Shown piece after piece: positions 1 through 8,592 of a DNA stretch of 27,954 bases. The DNA lies in contig CAZMAF010000018.1 of the NCBI GenBank assembly GCA_964564225.1, positions 1 through 27,954 on the forward strand, given 5' to 3'. The notes beneath the pieces are model-generated. The model was not told the origin of the DNA. It worked only from the letters and a program-made list of their open reading frames with translations, and did not search any database. This DNA comes from RGIG1993 sp964564225. Lineage in GTDB: Bacteria > Bacillota > Clostridia > Oscillospirales > CAG-272. The first letter of the stretch is position 1. Every line of letters starts with the position of its first letter. Position numbers and translations under genes: made by a program.

Positions 1-1
1 A

Positions 2-17
2 TCTTTCACGTGAAACG
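2..17. promoter_or_regulatory. parS: parS-like centromere site 1 (imperfect)
   Basis: TCTTTCACGTGAAACG differs at two positions from the 16-bp palindrome TGTTTCACGTGAAACA, the known Firmicute parS site bound by ParB/Spo0J. It lies 24 bp before a perfect copy, and both precede parA. It is probably a second ParB-loading site. Confidence 0.75.
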
Positions 18-40
18 CTCGCATTAAAGCATGGCGACAA

Positions 41-56
41 TGTTTCACGTGAAACA
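41..56. promoter_or_regulatory. parS: parS centromere site 2 (perfect palindrome)
   Basis: TGTTTCACGTGAAACA is a perfect 16-bp palindrome and matches the Firmicute parS consensus exactly. It sits about 40 bp upstream of the parA -35 box, so ParB bound here could load onto the chromosome and might also influence parAB transcription (the latter is inference). Confidence 0.95.
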
Positions 57-93
57 ATCAATCAAGAAAGTTTATAAAATATCATAAAAAGTA

Positions 94-122
94 TTGATTA
101 TTGCCTTTAAATGTGTTAAAAT
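94..122 (+). promoter_or_regulatory. sigma-A promoter of parA
   Basis: TTGATT at 94-99 and TAAAAT at 117-122 are separated by exactly 17 bp. The start codon of parA is 30 nt downstream, preceded by the ribosome binding site AGAGGAAA at 144-150. Confidence 0.75.
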
Positions 123-152
123 AGAGAAAAATAAAATGTACAAGAGGAAACT

Positions 153-911
153 ATGGGAACAATTATTGCTTTTTCTAACCAAAAAGGCGGCATCGGCAAG
201 ACTACAAGCGCCGTTAATATTGCAGCATCTGTCGCCCATCTTGGTAAAAAGGTGCTTTTATGCGACCTTGATCCCCAGGGCAATGCAACAAGCGGCGTAG
301 GAATCTCAAAAAAGTCGGAAAATACCGTTTACGAAGCACTTGTTGGCAAAATCATGCCAAGCGAAGCCATAACAAAGACCGAATTTGATAATTTGTGGTG
401 TATACCATCCAATATTAACCTCGCAGGCGCTGAATTTGAGTTTGTTGACATCGAAAACCGTGAATACCGCCTCAAAAACATTCTTCAGACCGTTCGCAAC
501 GAGTTCGACTACATCTTTATAGACTGTCCGCCCTCGCTTGGCATCCTGACAATGAACGCGCTTGCAAGCGCTGACGGCGTAATTGTGCCAATGACTTGTG
601 AATATTACGCGCTTGAAGGCCTTTCGCAATTAATGATCTCAATCAGACAGACCAAAAAATTCTACAATCCATCGCTCGAAATCACAGGTATTCTTATTAC
701 CATGTTTGATAAGCGCTTGAATCTGACAAAACAAGTACTTGAACAGCTCGAACGCTACTACGGCGACAAAATATTTGACACCAAGATCATCAGAAACGTA
801 CGTCTGAGCGAAGCGCCAAGCCACGGATTACCGGTTATCTACTACGACCGCACGTCAAAAGGTGCAGAATTATACCTGAATCTTGCAAAAGAAGTCATTT
901 CGCGTACTTAG
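153..911 (+). CDS. parA: Chromosome-partitioning ATPase ParA (Soj)
   Basis: ParA is the deviant Walker-A ATPase that works with ParB and parS in chromosome segregation and in regulating replication initiation. The protein has 252 residues, close to the usual length of about 255. The deviant Walker A motif KGGIGKTT is at residues 11-18, and the hydrophobic Walker B-type segment ending in IDCPPSLG is in the middle third. The ATG has AGAGGAAA a few bases upstream. parB follows after 29 nt and two parS sites precede the gene, a classical origin-proximal arrangement. An overlapping start at 94 in another frame is a shadow. Identification is very secure. Confidence 0.97.
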   Translation: MGTIIAFSNQKGGIGKTTSAVNIAASVAHLGKKVLLCDLDPQGNATSGVGISKKSENTVYEALVGKIMPSEAITKTEFDNLWCIPSNINLAGAEFEFVDIENREYRLKNILQTVRNEFDYIFIDCPPSLGILTMNALASADGVIVPMTCEYYALEGLSQLMISIRQTKKFYNPSLEITGILITMFDKRLNLTKQVLEQLERYYGDKIFDTKIIRNVRLSEAPSHGLPVIYYDRTSKGAELYLNLAKEVISRT

Positions 912-940
912 TACATAGATCAAATCAGAAAGGAAATACT

Positions 941-1822
941 ATGGCAGTTATGAAAAGAGGACTCGGAAAAGGACTTGATTCCATCTTTTCCGAAAACATG
1001 GAAGAAGAAAAAAACGGTTTGACAATGCTTCGTCTTTCGGACATTGAACCCCGCAAAGGACAGCCCCGCAAAGTGTTTGATCCTGAGGCATTATCACAGC
1101 TCGCTGACTCAATAGCAGCAAACGGCGTCATTCAACCCATCGTCGTAAGACGTGCAAAAGGAGGTCTCTACGAGATCATCGCCGGCGAAAGACGCTGGAG
1201 AGCCTCGAAAATGGCAGGGCTTACCGAAGTTCCGGTTGTTATTATGGATATTGACGATCAAAAAACAGCCGAGCTATCTCTCATCGAAAACATTCAGAGA
1301 GAAGACTTAAACCCCGTTGAAGAAGCAACCGCCTATAAAATTCTCATGGAAACCTTCCACCTCACGCAAGAAATGCTTGCACAACGGGTAGGAAAAAGCC
1401 GTTCCGCCATCACCAACAGTTTAAGACTGCTTGATCTCCCGCCTGAAATATTGAAGCAGCTCAGTGACGGCGATATTTCGGCAGGTCACGCAAGAGCGCT
1501 CCTCGGACTGATCATAAAAAACGATATCATCCGTGTCGCCGATCTTATCATAGTCAAGGGACTCTCAGTTCGAGCTACCGAGGACCTTGTCAGAAAACTC
1601 AATGCCGAAGCCAACAAACCCATTACCGAAATCGCCGAAGCAGTGGAAGCACAAGATGAAATCAACTATATCACCGAACTCGAAAAGGCACTACGCCGCA
1701 AATTCGGTAGAAAAGTTAAGATATTCCAAGGCAGAAAGAGTAAGCGAATCGAAATCGAATTCAGCGACGACCGCGACTTGCAAACGCTTCTCACGCAAAT
1801 CGGCGGCGACGATCTGCTTTAA
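941..1822 (+). CDS. parB: Chromosome-partitioning protein ParB (Spo0J)
   Basis: ParB binds parS and spreads as a CTP-dependent clamp; with ParA it organises origin segregation and recruits condensin. The 293-residue protein opens with the typical KRGLGKGLDSIF segment. It has the N-terminal CTP-binding domain with GERRWRA at residues 82-88, and a helix-turn-helix near residues 145-170 (around AQRVGKSRSAITNSLR). The C-terminal end is a plausible dimerisation region. The start has GAAAGGAAAT upstream at good spacing. It is 29 nt downstream of parA and presumably co-transcribed with it. Confidence 0.97.
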   Translation: MAVMKRGLGKGLDSIFSENMEEEKNGLTMLRLSDIEPRKGQPRKVFDPEALSQLADSIAANGVIQPIVVRRAKGGLYEIIAGERRWRASKMAGLTEVPVVIMDIDDQKTAELSLIENIQREDLNPVEEATAYKILMETFHLTQEMLAQRVGKSRSAITNSLRLLDLPPEILKQLSDGDISAGHARALLGLIIKNDIIRVADLIIVKGLSVRATEDLVRKLNAEANKPITEIAEAVEAQDEINYITELEKALRRKFGRKVKIFQGRKSKRIEIEFSDDRDLQTLLTQIGGDDLL

Positions 1823-1874
1823 TGTATCAAAATAATACACTAAAGTAACAAAACTATACAAGAGAGGAAAGAAA

Positions 1875-3158
1875 ATGTTAGACATCAAATACATTAAAGA
1901 AAATCCTGACGAAGTTATTGAAAGACTTAAGAAAAAAGGCAAAAATGCCGAAGAAGAAATCCGCCGTATTGTAGAGCTTGATGCAAGCCGTCGTGCTCTC
2001 ATAGCCGAAACCGAAGCGCTCAAAGCCGAACAGAATCGTGAATCGAAGCTCGTTCCGCAGTACAAAAAAGAAGGCAAGGATATGAAGGCAATATTTGCCA
2101 GAATGAAGGAAATCGGCGAAACCGTTAAGGCGAACGACGAAAAGCTCAAGACGATCGAAACCGAACTTACTTCGCTGATGCTCGGTCTTCCCAATCTTCC
2201 CGACGTTGACCTTCTTGACGGCGGCAAGGAAAACAATCAGCCGCTCCGCTACTTCGGCGAACCCCATAAATTCGATTTTGAGCCTAAGAATCATGTTGAT
2301 CTCTGTACCGACCTCGGACTCATCGACTATAAGCGCGGCACAAAGCTTTCGGGCAGCGGCTTCTGGATTTATCGCGGCATGGGCGCAAGACTTGAATGGG
2401 CGCTTCTGAACTATTTTGTCGATACGCACCTCGGCAACGGCTACGAGCTTGTGCTTGTACCCCACATGCTGGGCTATGAATGCGGTCTGACAGCAGGTCA
2501 ATTCCCGAAATTCCAGGATGAAGTATATTGGCTCGAAACGGCAGAGGATGAGCGCCGCCGCTTTATGCTTCCCACCGCTGAAACGGCGCTCGTTTCGCTT
2601 CACCGTGACGAAATTCTCACCGAGGAGGATCTCCCGAGAAAATATATTTCCTACACACCCTGCTTCAGACGCGAAGCAGGCAGCTACCGCGCCGATGAAC
2701 GCGGCATGGTAAGAGGCCATCAATTCAACAAGGTCGAGATGGTACAGTACACGCTCCCCGAAAAGAGCGATGAAGCATTTGAAGAACTCGTCGCCAACGC
2801 CGAAAACCTCGTAAAAGGACTCGGCTTCCACTTCCGCACCGTTAAGCTCGCGGCAGAAGACTGCTCGGCTTCCATGGCAAGAACCTACGACATTGAAATT
2901 CAGATTCCCTCGATGCAGGGCTATAAAGAGGTTTCCTCGGTATCGAACGCAAGAGATTATCAGGCGCGCCGCGGTATGATGCGTGTAAAACGTGCCGACG
3001 GCAGAATGGAATACGTCCACACCCTGAACGGTTCGGGACTTGCCACCAGCCGTATTCTTCCTGCGCTCGTTGAGCAGAATCAGAACGCCGACGGCTCGGT
3101 TACCGTGCCCGAAGTGCTTCGCAAATACGTCGGTTGTGACGTTATCAAAAAAATATGA
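1875..3158 (+). CDS. serS: Seryl-tRNA synthetase
   Basis: This class II aminoacyl-tRNA synthetase charges tRNA-Ser with serine. The 427-residue length is normal. The first ~105 residues are charged and helical, the usual tRNA-binding coiled coil. Class II motif 2 is seen around FRREAGSYRADERGMVRGHQ, and motif 3 around NGSGLATSRILPALVEQ near the C-terminus. The ribosome binding site AGAGAGGAAAG precedes the ATG. The gap to parB is only 52 nt, with no room for a T-box leader, so serS seems to be read through from parAB. Its last 4 nt overlap the next gene as ATGA, implying translational coupling. Confidence 0.97.
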   Translation: MLDIKYIKENPDEVIERLKKKGKNAEEEIRRIVELDASRRALIAETEALKAEQNRESKLVPQYKKEGKDMKAIFARMKEIGETVKANDEKLKTIETELTSLMLGLPNLPDVDLLDGGKENNQPLRYFGEPHKFDFEPKNHVDLCTDLGLIDYKRGTKLSGSGFWIYRGMGARLEWALLNYFVDTHLGNGYELVLVPHMLGYECGLTAGQFPKFQDEVYWLETAEDERRRFMLPTAETALVSLHRDEILTEEDLPRKYISYTPCFRREAGSYRADERGMVRGHQFNKVEMVQYTLPEKSDEAFEELVANAENLVKGLGFHFRTVKLAAEDCSASMARTYDIEIQIPSMQGYKEVSSVSNARDYQARRGMMRVKRADGRMEYVHTLNGSGLATSRILPALVEQNQNADGSVTVPEVLRKYVGCDVIKKI

Positions 3159-3595
3159 TCACGCTCGACATTCAAATGATTGAGATTTCGACACTCATCT
3201 GGGCGCTCTATATCGGAATCTCAGCCGCTATTCTTGCGATTTATTATAACAAGATTTATCTCGGCTCTGCCATTCGCGCCATTCTCGAAAACGGCGCGAT
3301 CGAGGAAGCCAACGCCAAAAGCGCAGAATGCCTCGGTTTTCAGAATAAAAAGCTCATTTTAAGAGCAATCGAGCGAGGAATCTTATCGAGGTATATCAAA
3401 ACCGCCGAAACGGAGGGCGAGAAACGCTACTACGTTACCGAAGAAGATCGCATTCGCGTTGAGCTTCGGTATTCTGCAAAAGGCACAGACCTCTATGTTG
3501 TAATCGTATCACTCGTGCTTTTCTTATTAATAGCCCTCCTCGCCGCACGGTATCTGCCCGAACTTATCAATATGGCGGGTGACCTTGCCTCGTGA
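3155..3595 (+). CDS. Small membrane protein of unknown function, two predicted TM segments
   Basis: I do not recognise this 146-residue protein. Two hydrophobic segments are visible, at about residues 9-30 and 111-132. Between them is a charged soluble stretch of roughly 80 residues, with alternating helix-like and beta-like segments and the sequence RGILSRYIKTAETEG near its middle. The short region after the second segment is probably outside or at the membrane surface. The ATG overlaps the serS stop codon (ATGA) with no obvious ribosome binding site, so expression is probably by coupling. It in turn overlaps the following MORN gene by 4 nt (GTGA). The pair may therefore act together at the membrane, which is inference from position only. 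Confidence 0.7.
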   Translation: MITLDIQMIEISTLIWALYIGISAAILAIYYNKIYLGSAIRAILENGAIEEANAKSAECLGFQNKKLILRAIERGILSRYIKTAETEGEKRYYVTEEDRIRVELRYSAKGTDLYVVIVSLVLFLLIALLAARYLPELINMAGDLAS

Positions 3596-4365
3596 AAAAA
3601 ACCTATTTTTTTCTGTCAGCAACCCTTGCGGCAACCATATTACTACTCATCGTATTACTCCTGCTGCTTGCCTCAGGCTACCGATTCAGAACTACTGCCG
3701 TAGAAGGCTACGGCAGAGTCAGCTTCTACGGCAAACCAACAGGCGGCACTGTCTATTTAAATGGTACAACGGCAGACTATACACCCCGAAAGCTCGTATT
3801 TGAAAACGGCGACGTCTACGAAGGCGACCTGAAAAACTACCTGCCGAACGGAGAGGGTATCTACCGATACGGCTCGGGCGACGTTTACACCGGTTCTTTT
3901 GTCAACGGACTGCCCGACGGAAAGGGAGTTTACACCTTCAAAAACGGCGACAGCTTCGAGGGTAGCTTCGCAAAAGGCGAATTTAACGAGGGAACACTGA
4001 CCGTCACCGAAAACGGAGTATCCAAAAGCTATACGGGACAGTTTGAAAAATCAAATTTTTCCGGTCTTTTTTCATATATCTTCCTTGACGGGACATACTA
4101 TGAAGGCGGTTACATCAACGGACTGCCAAACGGGAACGGAAAAGCTACCCTGCCAAACGGCGACGTCTATGAAGGCGCTTTTAAAGACGGCTGTTTTTCA
4201 GGATACGGCAAGTACACCTTTTCGGACGGAAGCATCTTGACTTGCATCTTTGAAAAAGGAAAACCGAACGGCGAAGGTAGCTATACCTACGTCGAAAACG
4301 GCGTAGAAAAAGTCATCAGAGGGAGCTTTTTTGACGGCTATTACCTGTCCGAGTCCGAATCCTGA
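3592..4365 (+). CDS. MORN-repeat protein with N-terminal membrane anchor
   Basis: The 257-residue protein starts with a GTG that overlaps the preceding stop codon. Residues about 5-27 form a single strongly hydrophobic segment, a membrane anchor or uncleaved signal. From about residue 70 to 250 there are roughly eight MORN-type units of about 23 residues, with the pattern YEGxFxNGxPNGxGxYxxxNGD; clear units include VYEGDLKNYLPNGEG and YYEGGYINGLPNGNG. MORN repeats form an extended beta-hairpin stack that usually serves as a scaffold or lipid/protein-binding surface. Some units are degenerate, such as the one around SYTGQFEKSNFSGLF. The role is unknown. Its position between serS and an envelope glycosyltransferase suggests an envelope function. 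Confidence 0.85.
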   Translation: MKKTYFFLSATLAATILLLIVLLLLLASGYRFRTTAVEGYGRVSFYGKPTGGTVYLNGTTADYTPRKLVFENGDVYEGDLKNYLPNGEGIYRYGSGDVYTGSFVNGLPDGKGVYTFKNGDSFEGSFAKGEFNEGTLTVTENGVSKSYTGQFEKSNFSGLFSYIFLDGTYYEGGYINGLPNGNGKATLPNGDVYEGAFKDGCFSGYGKYTFSDGSILTCIFEKGKPNGEGSYTYVENGVEKVIRGSFFDGYYLSESES

Positions 4366-4388
4366 CCGCAGAAACGGTAGGATATTTC

Positions 4389-6788
4389 GTGAAAGACAAA
4401 ACCAGTCGCCACAAACAAGAGGAAAGTAACAAAAAACCGTCAATACTGCTGGTAACAAACCGTATGAATGCAGGAGGCGCTGAAACGCATATCCTGTCTC
4501 TCGCCTCCGCTTTGATGCAGGCGGGTTGCTTCGTTGCGGTAGCATCGGGAGGCGGCATTTTTGAATCAGAGCTGAAAAACCGCGGGATTTTACACATCGA
4601 AGCACCTCTATACTCGAAAATGCCGCACAATATCATACGTTCAGCGCTGATCTTACGGCGCGCCGTGAAACGATACGGCTTTACGATTCTGCACGCACAC
4701 TCGCGCGTTGCCGCGCTTGCATGCCGAATGATCACCAAAGGCGGACTGTTTGCCACGCTCTGCCGCGATAATCTGCGCTTTGTCACAACAACGCATCTCG
4801 ATTTTCACATTACGCCCTTAACACGCCATTTTTCCTATTGGGGCGAACGCTCCCTGGCAGTCAGCGAGGATCTGCGTGAATATCTCATAAAAGGTTACGG
4901 ATTATCCTACGAACAGATTGATCTGACGGTAAACGGCATCGACACGGCACGTTTCAACAAACACGAAACGCCAAAAGCCATTACAGACAACCCGCAAAAA
5001 ACGTTTGAGATCGTTCACATCAGCCGCATTGATAAAGATCGCGCTATGACGGCATACCTGCTGCTTGCCATAATGCCGACACTTCTCAAAAAACACCGGG
5101 TGCATCTCACGATCGTCGGCAGCGGCGAGCTCTTTTACGAGCTTTCCTTACGCGCGGAACGCCTGAAACTTGTATACGGTGACTGCATAGAACTTGTCGG
5201 CGAAAAAGACGACGTGCTGCCATACCTGAAACACGCCGATATTGCCATCGGCGTATCGCGTGCCGCGCTTGAAGCTATGTCCTGCCGTCTGCCCTGTATC
5301 TTATCAGGCAACGACGGTTATCTCGGCATTTTTGAAAAGAAAAAGCTCGACCGCGCAGCAAGAACGAATTTCTGTTGCCGCGGCGAATCGAAGCCTTGTG
5401 AAAAATTTTTACAACGCGATATTGAAACGCTCCTGAATGCCGATGCTGAACGGCGTCAAACGCTCGGAAACGAGGGCAGAGCGGTGGTCGAGGAATATTA
5501 CTCGATCGAGAAAATGACGCACGATTATCTGAAATTTTATGAAAAATTAAGGCCCTACAAACGAAAAAAATATAACCGACATCTTATTCTCGGTTATCAC
5601 GGCTACCGGAACGCCGGGGATGATGCGCTCTTGGGAAAAATAATCGAAGGCATCCGCCAAGAAGACCGCTCACGCGGCATCACGGTTCTGTCCTATTCTC
5701 CAAGCCTTACTGAGAAGACGTTTCCCGTCCGCGCCGTCGGACGCTATCGCCCCTTCGCAGTCATTCGCGCACTTCTTGCCGCCGAAGTACTGTACGTCGG
5801 CGGAGGCACACTTTTGCAAACCAAAACCTCACGCCGATCGCTTTTCTACTATCTTACCGTCATCCGTATGGCTAAGCTATTTGGCAAAACGGTGGTATAT
5901 TGGGCAAACGGTATTGGAAACTTACCGCCCAAAACGCAACTTAAAGTTGCGAAAACCCTTTCCAGTAAAAGCATCATTTCTCTGCGCGATGAGGTATCGT
6001 ATTATAAAACCGTCGCAATGTTGGGGAAGATCCCCAACAAAAAGCATCTTTTCTGGCAAGAAAACAAACGAACCCGTTACGTGATCGAAACGGCAGACAG
6101 CGCAGCAACCTTACTGCCTTGTACACGCTATCACGTAGAACAGATGCTCGGAAAATACAACGGCGAAAAATATTTCGTAATAGCAACCAACGGTTGCGCC
6201 TCGAAGCGTGATACCAAGCGATATGAAAAACGTATCGCAACCGCCGTTTCCCTTGCCGCAGAAAAGGGACTATTCCCCGTCTTTTTGCTGATGCATCCCA
6301 AAAAAGACGTAGCCATTACCAAACGCATCGCCGCGCACCTCAAACTTCAAGGCTATCACTCGCTCGTACTCTCTCCGACACCGCGCGAAGCTATGGGACT
6401 TATCTCACTTGCCGAGTTTGTCATATCCTCACGCTATCACCCCCTGCTCTTTGCGAGCGTTCTCGGCACACGCGCCATCTGCTATTCCAATGACGAAAAA
6501 TGCCTTGAATTTTCCAAAGCGGCATTCGGTGAGGAGGCTCTCTGCCGATTTGACAAAAACGATGCGCATCGCCTGACCGAAGCCATACTTTCCATGCTCA
6601 TCGTCAAAACCTTACCAAGCCAGGTTATGCTCTTCGCACCCAATCCCCTCTACGCCGACCGGCTCAAGACCAAAGCTCAAGGGACGGCGGAAAGAATTAA
6701 TGCGGCACTTTTAAAACTCGCGCTGGAATCCAAAAAGAAAAGCAGCTTCGTCCGTCCCGACACGACGGCAAAAACCATAGAAGGATAA
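4389..6788 (+). CDS. Fusion of GT4-type glycosyltransferase and CsaB-type polysaccharide pyruvyl transferase
   Basis: The protein has 799 residues. Residues about 16-390 resemble a GT-B/GT4 glycosyltransferase, with NRMNAGGAETHIL at 24-36 and an acceptor/donor helix around ALEAMSCRLPCIL near 293-305. Residues about 397-770 match the CsaB family, with GYHGYRNAGDDALL at 402-415, GGGT at 471-474 and SSRYHPLLFAS at 680-690, where CsaB proteins usually have S-x-R-x-H. CsaB adds pyruvate ketals to secondary cell-wall polysaccharide so that SLH-domain proteins can bind. A single chain could add a sugar and then pyruvylate it (inference). The GTG start has GTAGGAT eight bases upstream; an in-frame break between the domains is absent. 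CsaB is usually a stand-alone protein of roughly 350-400 residues. Confidence 0.88.
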   Translation: MKDKTSRHKQEESNKKPSILLVTNRMNAGGAETHILSLASALMQAGCFVAVASGGGIFESELKNRGILHIEAPLYSKMPHNIIRSALILRRAVKRYGFTILHAHSRVAALACRMITKGGLFATLCRDNLRFVTTTHLDFHITPLTRHFSYWGERSLAVSEDLREYLIKGYGLSYEQIDLTVNGIDTARFNKHETPKAITDNPQKTFEIVHISRIDKDRAMTAYLLLAIMPTLLKKHRVHLTIVGSGELFYELSLRAERLKLVYGDCIELVGEKDDVLPYLKHADIAIGVSRAALEAMSCRLPCILSGNDGYLGIFEKKKLDRAARTNFCCRGESKPCEKFLQRDIETLLNADAERRQTLGNEGRAVVEEYYSIEKMTHDYLKFYEKLRPYKRKKYNRHLILGYHGYRNAGDDALLGKIIEGIRQEDRSRGITVLSYSPSLTEKTFPVRAVGRYRPFAVIRALLAAEVLYVGGGTLLQTKTSRRSLFYYLTVIRMAKLFGKTVVYWANGIGNLPPKTQLKVAKTLSSKSIISLRDEVSYYKTVAMLGKIPNKKHLFWQENKRTRYVIETADSAATLLPCTRYHVEQMLGKYNGEKYFVIATNGCASKRDTKRYEKRIATAVSLAAEKGLFPVFLLMHPKKDVAITKRIAAHLKLQGYHSLVLSPTPREAMGLISLAEFVISSRYHPLLFASVLGTRAICYSNDEKCLEFSKAAFGEEALCRFDKNDAHRLTEAILSMLIVKTLPSQVMLFAPNPLYADRLKTKAQGTAERINAALLKLALESKKKSSFVRPDTTAKTIEG

Positions 6789-6810
6789 CGTAAAACCGAA
6801 AGGACGTATT

Positions 6811-8049
6811 ATGAGAATCAAGGATCTGTCGCTTGCCCCTTCGGGCAGACAAAAGATCGAATGGGTAAAGAGCTATACGCCCGTACTCTCGATCATTGAA
6901 AAAGAATTTATCGAAAAGCAGCCGTTCAAGAACAAAAAAATCACAATGTCCATCCATCTGGAAGCCAAAACCGCCTATCTTGCTGAAATTTTAAAAGCAG
7001 GCGGCGCAACCGTGTCAATCACGGGCTGTAACCCCCTTTCCACGCAGGACGACGTTGCGGCAGCGCTTGCCGTAACCGGCATGGAGGTCAACGCCATCCA
7101 CGGCGCTACGATGGAGGAATATGAAAAAGACCTCATTTCAGCACTCTCACAATCGCCCGATCTCATCATCGACGACGGCGGCGACCTCATTTCGCTTCTT
7201 CACACCTCCTGCCGCAACTACGGCAAAAATCTGATCGGCGGCTGTGAAGAAACCACAACGGGCATTCACCGCCTGAAAGCGCGCGAAGCGGCAGGACTTC
7301 TTGACTATACCATGATCGACATCAACGATGCCGACTGCAAGCATCTATTCGATAATCGCTACGGCACGGGGCAGTCGGTATTTGACGCCATTATGCACGA
7401 AACCAACCTCATCGTCGCAGGCAAGCGTGTTGTCGTCGCAGGCTACGGCTGGTGCGGCAAGGGCGTTGCCATGCGCGCCAAAGGACTCGGCGCGATCGTA
7501 TACGTCACTGAAATTAATCCTGTCAAAGCAATCGAAGCGGTAATGGACGGTTTTCAGGTGCTTCCGATGAAGGAAGCCGCCAAAATCGGCGATCTCTTTA
7601 TCACCCTGACGGGATGCAAGGACGTCATTACGAAAGAACATTTTGCCCTGATGAAGGACGGCGTTCTGCTTGCCAACGCAGGACACTTTGACGTTGAGAT
7701 CAACAAAAACGATCTCGAAGCGCTTGCCGTCAAAACCGAACAGCGTAAACCCTGTGTCACGGGCTACTATACCGCCGACGGCAGATGGCTCAATCTTCTT
7801 GCCGAAGGCAGACTCGTCAACCTCGCGGGCGGTATGGGACATCCTGCCGAAATTATGGATATGTCCTTTGCGCTTCAGGCAAAATGCCTCGAATACCTCG
7901 CCAAAACGGCAGGCAGTCTTAAAAACAGTGTATATGACGTACCGCGCGAAATTGATATTGAAGTGGCAACACTCAAAGCAAAAGCACTTTCTGCCGAGCT
8001 TGACGTTTTAACCGACGAACAAAAAGCCTATCTTTTCGCAACCGAATAA
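6811..8049 (+). CDS. ahcY: Adenosylhomocysteinase (short, archaeal/Thermotoga-like type)
   Basis: The enzyme hydrolyses S-adenosylhomocysteine to adenosine and homocysteine, using bound NAD, in the methyl cycle. The 412-residue chain carries NPLSTQDDVAAAL at 74-86 and EETTTGIHRL at 146-155. The catalytic segment NDADCKHLFDN spans 172-182, with Lys177, Asp181 and Asn182 in the expected places. The NAD-binding loop GYGWCGKG is at 211-218. The forms HLFDNRYGTGQS and GYGWCGKG resemble the shorter archaeal/thermophile branch rather than the long proteobacterial or animal branch. Some members of that branch prefer S-inosylhomocysteine, so substrate preference is open. The start has GAAAGGACG upstream, and a MIF-like gene follows after 11 nt. 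Confidence 0.94.
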   Translation: MRIKDLSLAPSGRQKIEWVKSYTPVLSIIEKEFIEKQPFKNKKITMSIHLEAKTAYLAEILKAGGATVSITGCNPLSTQDDVAAALAVTGMEVNAIHGATMEEYEKDLISALSQSPDLIIDDGGDLISLLHTSCRNYGKNLIGGCEETTTGIHRLKAREAAGLLDYTMIDINDADCKHLFDNRYGTGQSVFDAIMHETNLIVAGKRVVVAGYGWCGKGVAMRAKGLGAIVYVTEINPVKAIEAVMDGFQVLPMKEAAKIGDLFITLTGCKDVITKEHFALMKDGVLLANAGHFDVEINKNDLEALAVKTEQRKPCVTGYYTADGRWLNLLAEGRLVNLAGGMGHPAEIMDMSFALQAKCLEYLAKTAGSLKNSVYDVPREIDIEVATLKAKALSAELDVLTDEQKAYLFATE

Positions 8050-8060
8050 GGAGGACGACT

Positions 8061-8402
8061 ATGCCGAATATGCATTTTTACACCAATATATCGGTTAACC
8101 CCGAAACCAAAACTGAAATCAAAAAAGCGTTTGCCGATGCCATCACACTCATTCCGGGAAAAAGCGAGAAATGGCTGATGGTAATCATCGAGGACGGCGT
8201 TTCGATGTACCTCGGCGGCTCGGATGCTCCCTGCGGACTCGTTTCAATCGAGCTTCTCGGCTCGTCAGAGGGCGCGGTTTACGAAAGGGTCACGGCAGAA
8301 ATAACGTCAAGACTTTCAAAGCTTCTCTCACTTCCGCCCGACCGCATTTATACGAAGTATAGCGAATATCGACACTGGGGCTATAACGGCGAACATTTTT
8401 AA
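8061..8402 (+). CDS. MIF-like tautomerase
   Basis: This 113-residue protein matches the macrophage migration inhibitory factor/tautomerase superfamily in length and along its whole sequence. Pro2 becomes the N-terminal catalytic proline after Met removal. A PGKSEKW segment corresponds to the region of the active-site lysine of MIF, followed by MYLGGSDAPCGLVSIELLG and the C-terminal PPDRIYTKYSEY segment. Family members form trimers with keto-enol tautomerase activity; the natural bacterial substrate is generally unknown. The ribosome binding site AAGGAGGAC is near consensus. It is 11 nt downstream of ahcY and is the last gene before a strong hairpin, so it belongs to the same transcript. Confidence 0.92.
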   Translation: MPNMHFYTNISVNPETKTEIKKAFADAITLIPGKSEKWLMVIIEDGVSMYLGGSDAPCGLVSIELLGSSEGAVYERVTAEITSRLSKLLSLPPDRIYTKYSEYRHWGYNGEHF

Positions 8403-8500
8403 AAAACAATACTCGCTGATTTTGTATCGGATTTTGATTCGTGAGAAGCTAAAAAATAATCCCCTGAAAATAAAACCAATTACAAAACGCCACGCCGTAA

Positions 8501-8533
8501 AAAAGTCCTCAATTGTACGAATTGAGGACTTTT
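8501..8533 (+). terminator. Strong hairpin, probable terminator of the parA-to-MIF run
   Basis: AAAAGTCCTCAATT (8501-8514) and AATTGAGGACTTTT (8520-8533) are perfect 14-nt arms around a 5-nt loop. The 3' arm supplies the T run. It lies about 100 nt after the MIF-like gene and before the CarD promoter. Confidence 0.8.
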
Positions 8534-8592
8534 GTATTGCTCTTTCTTTCAAAAAACACAAAAAAACAGTAAAAATTTGTGAAAAATGTCCT

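Noticed and set aside
1823..1874. Possible T-box leader before serS
   Set aside because: Only 52 nt separate parB and serS, far too short for a T-box, and no hairpin is present.
1878..3020. Long minus-strand open frame opposite serS
   Set aside because: It is antisense to an unmistakable serS, with no family match and no ribosome binding site; it is a composition shadow.
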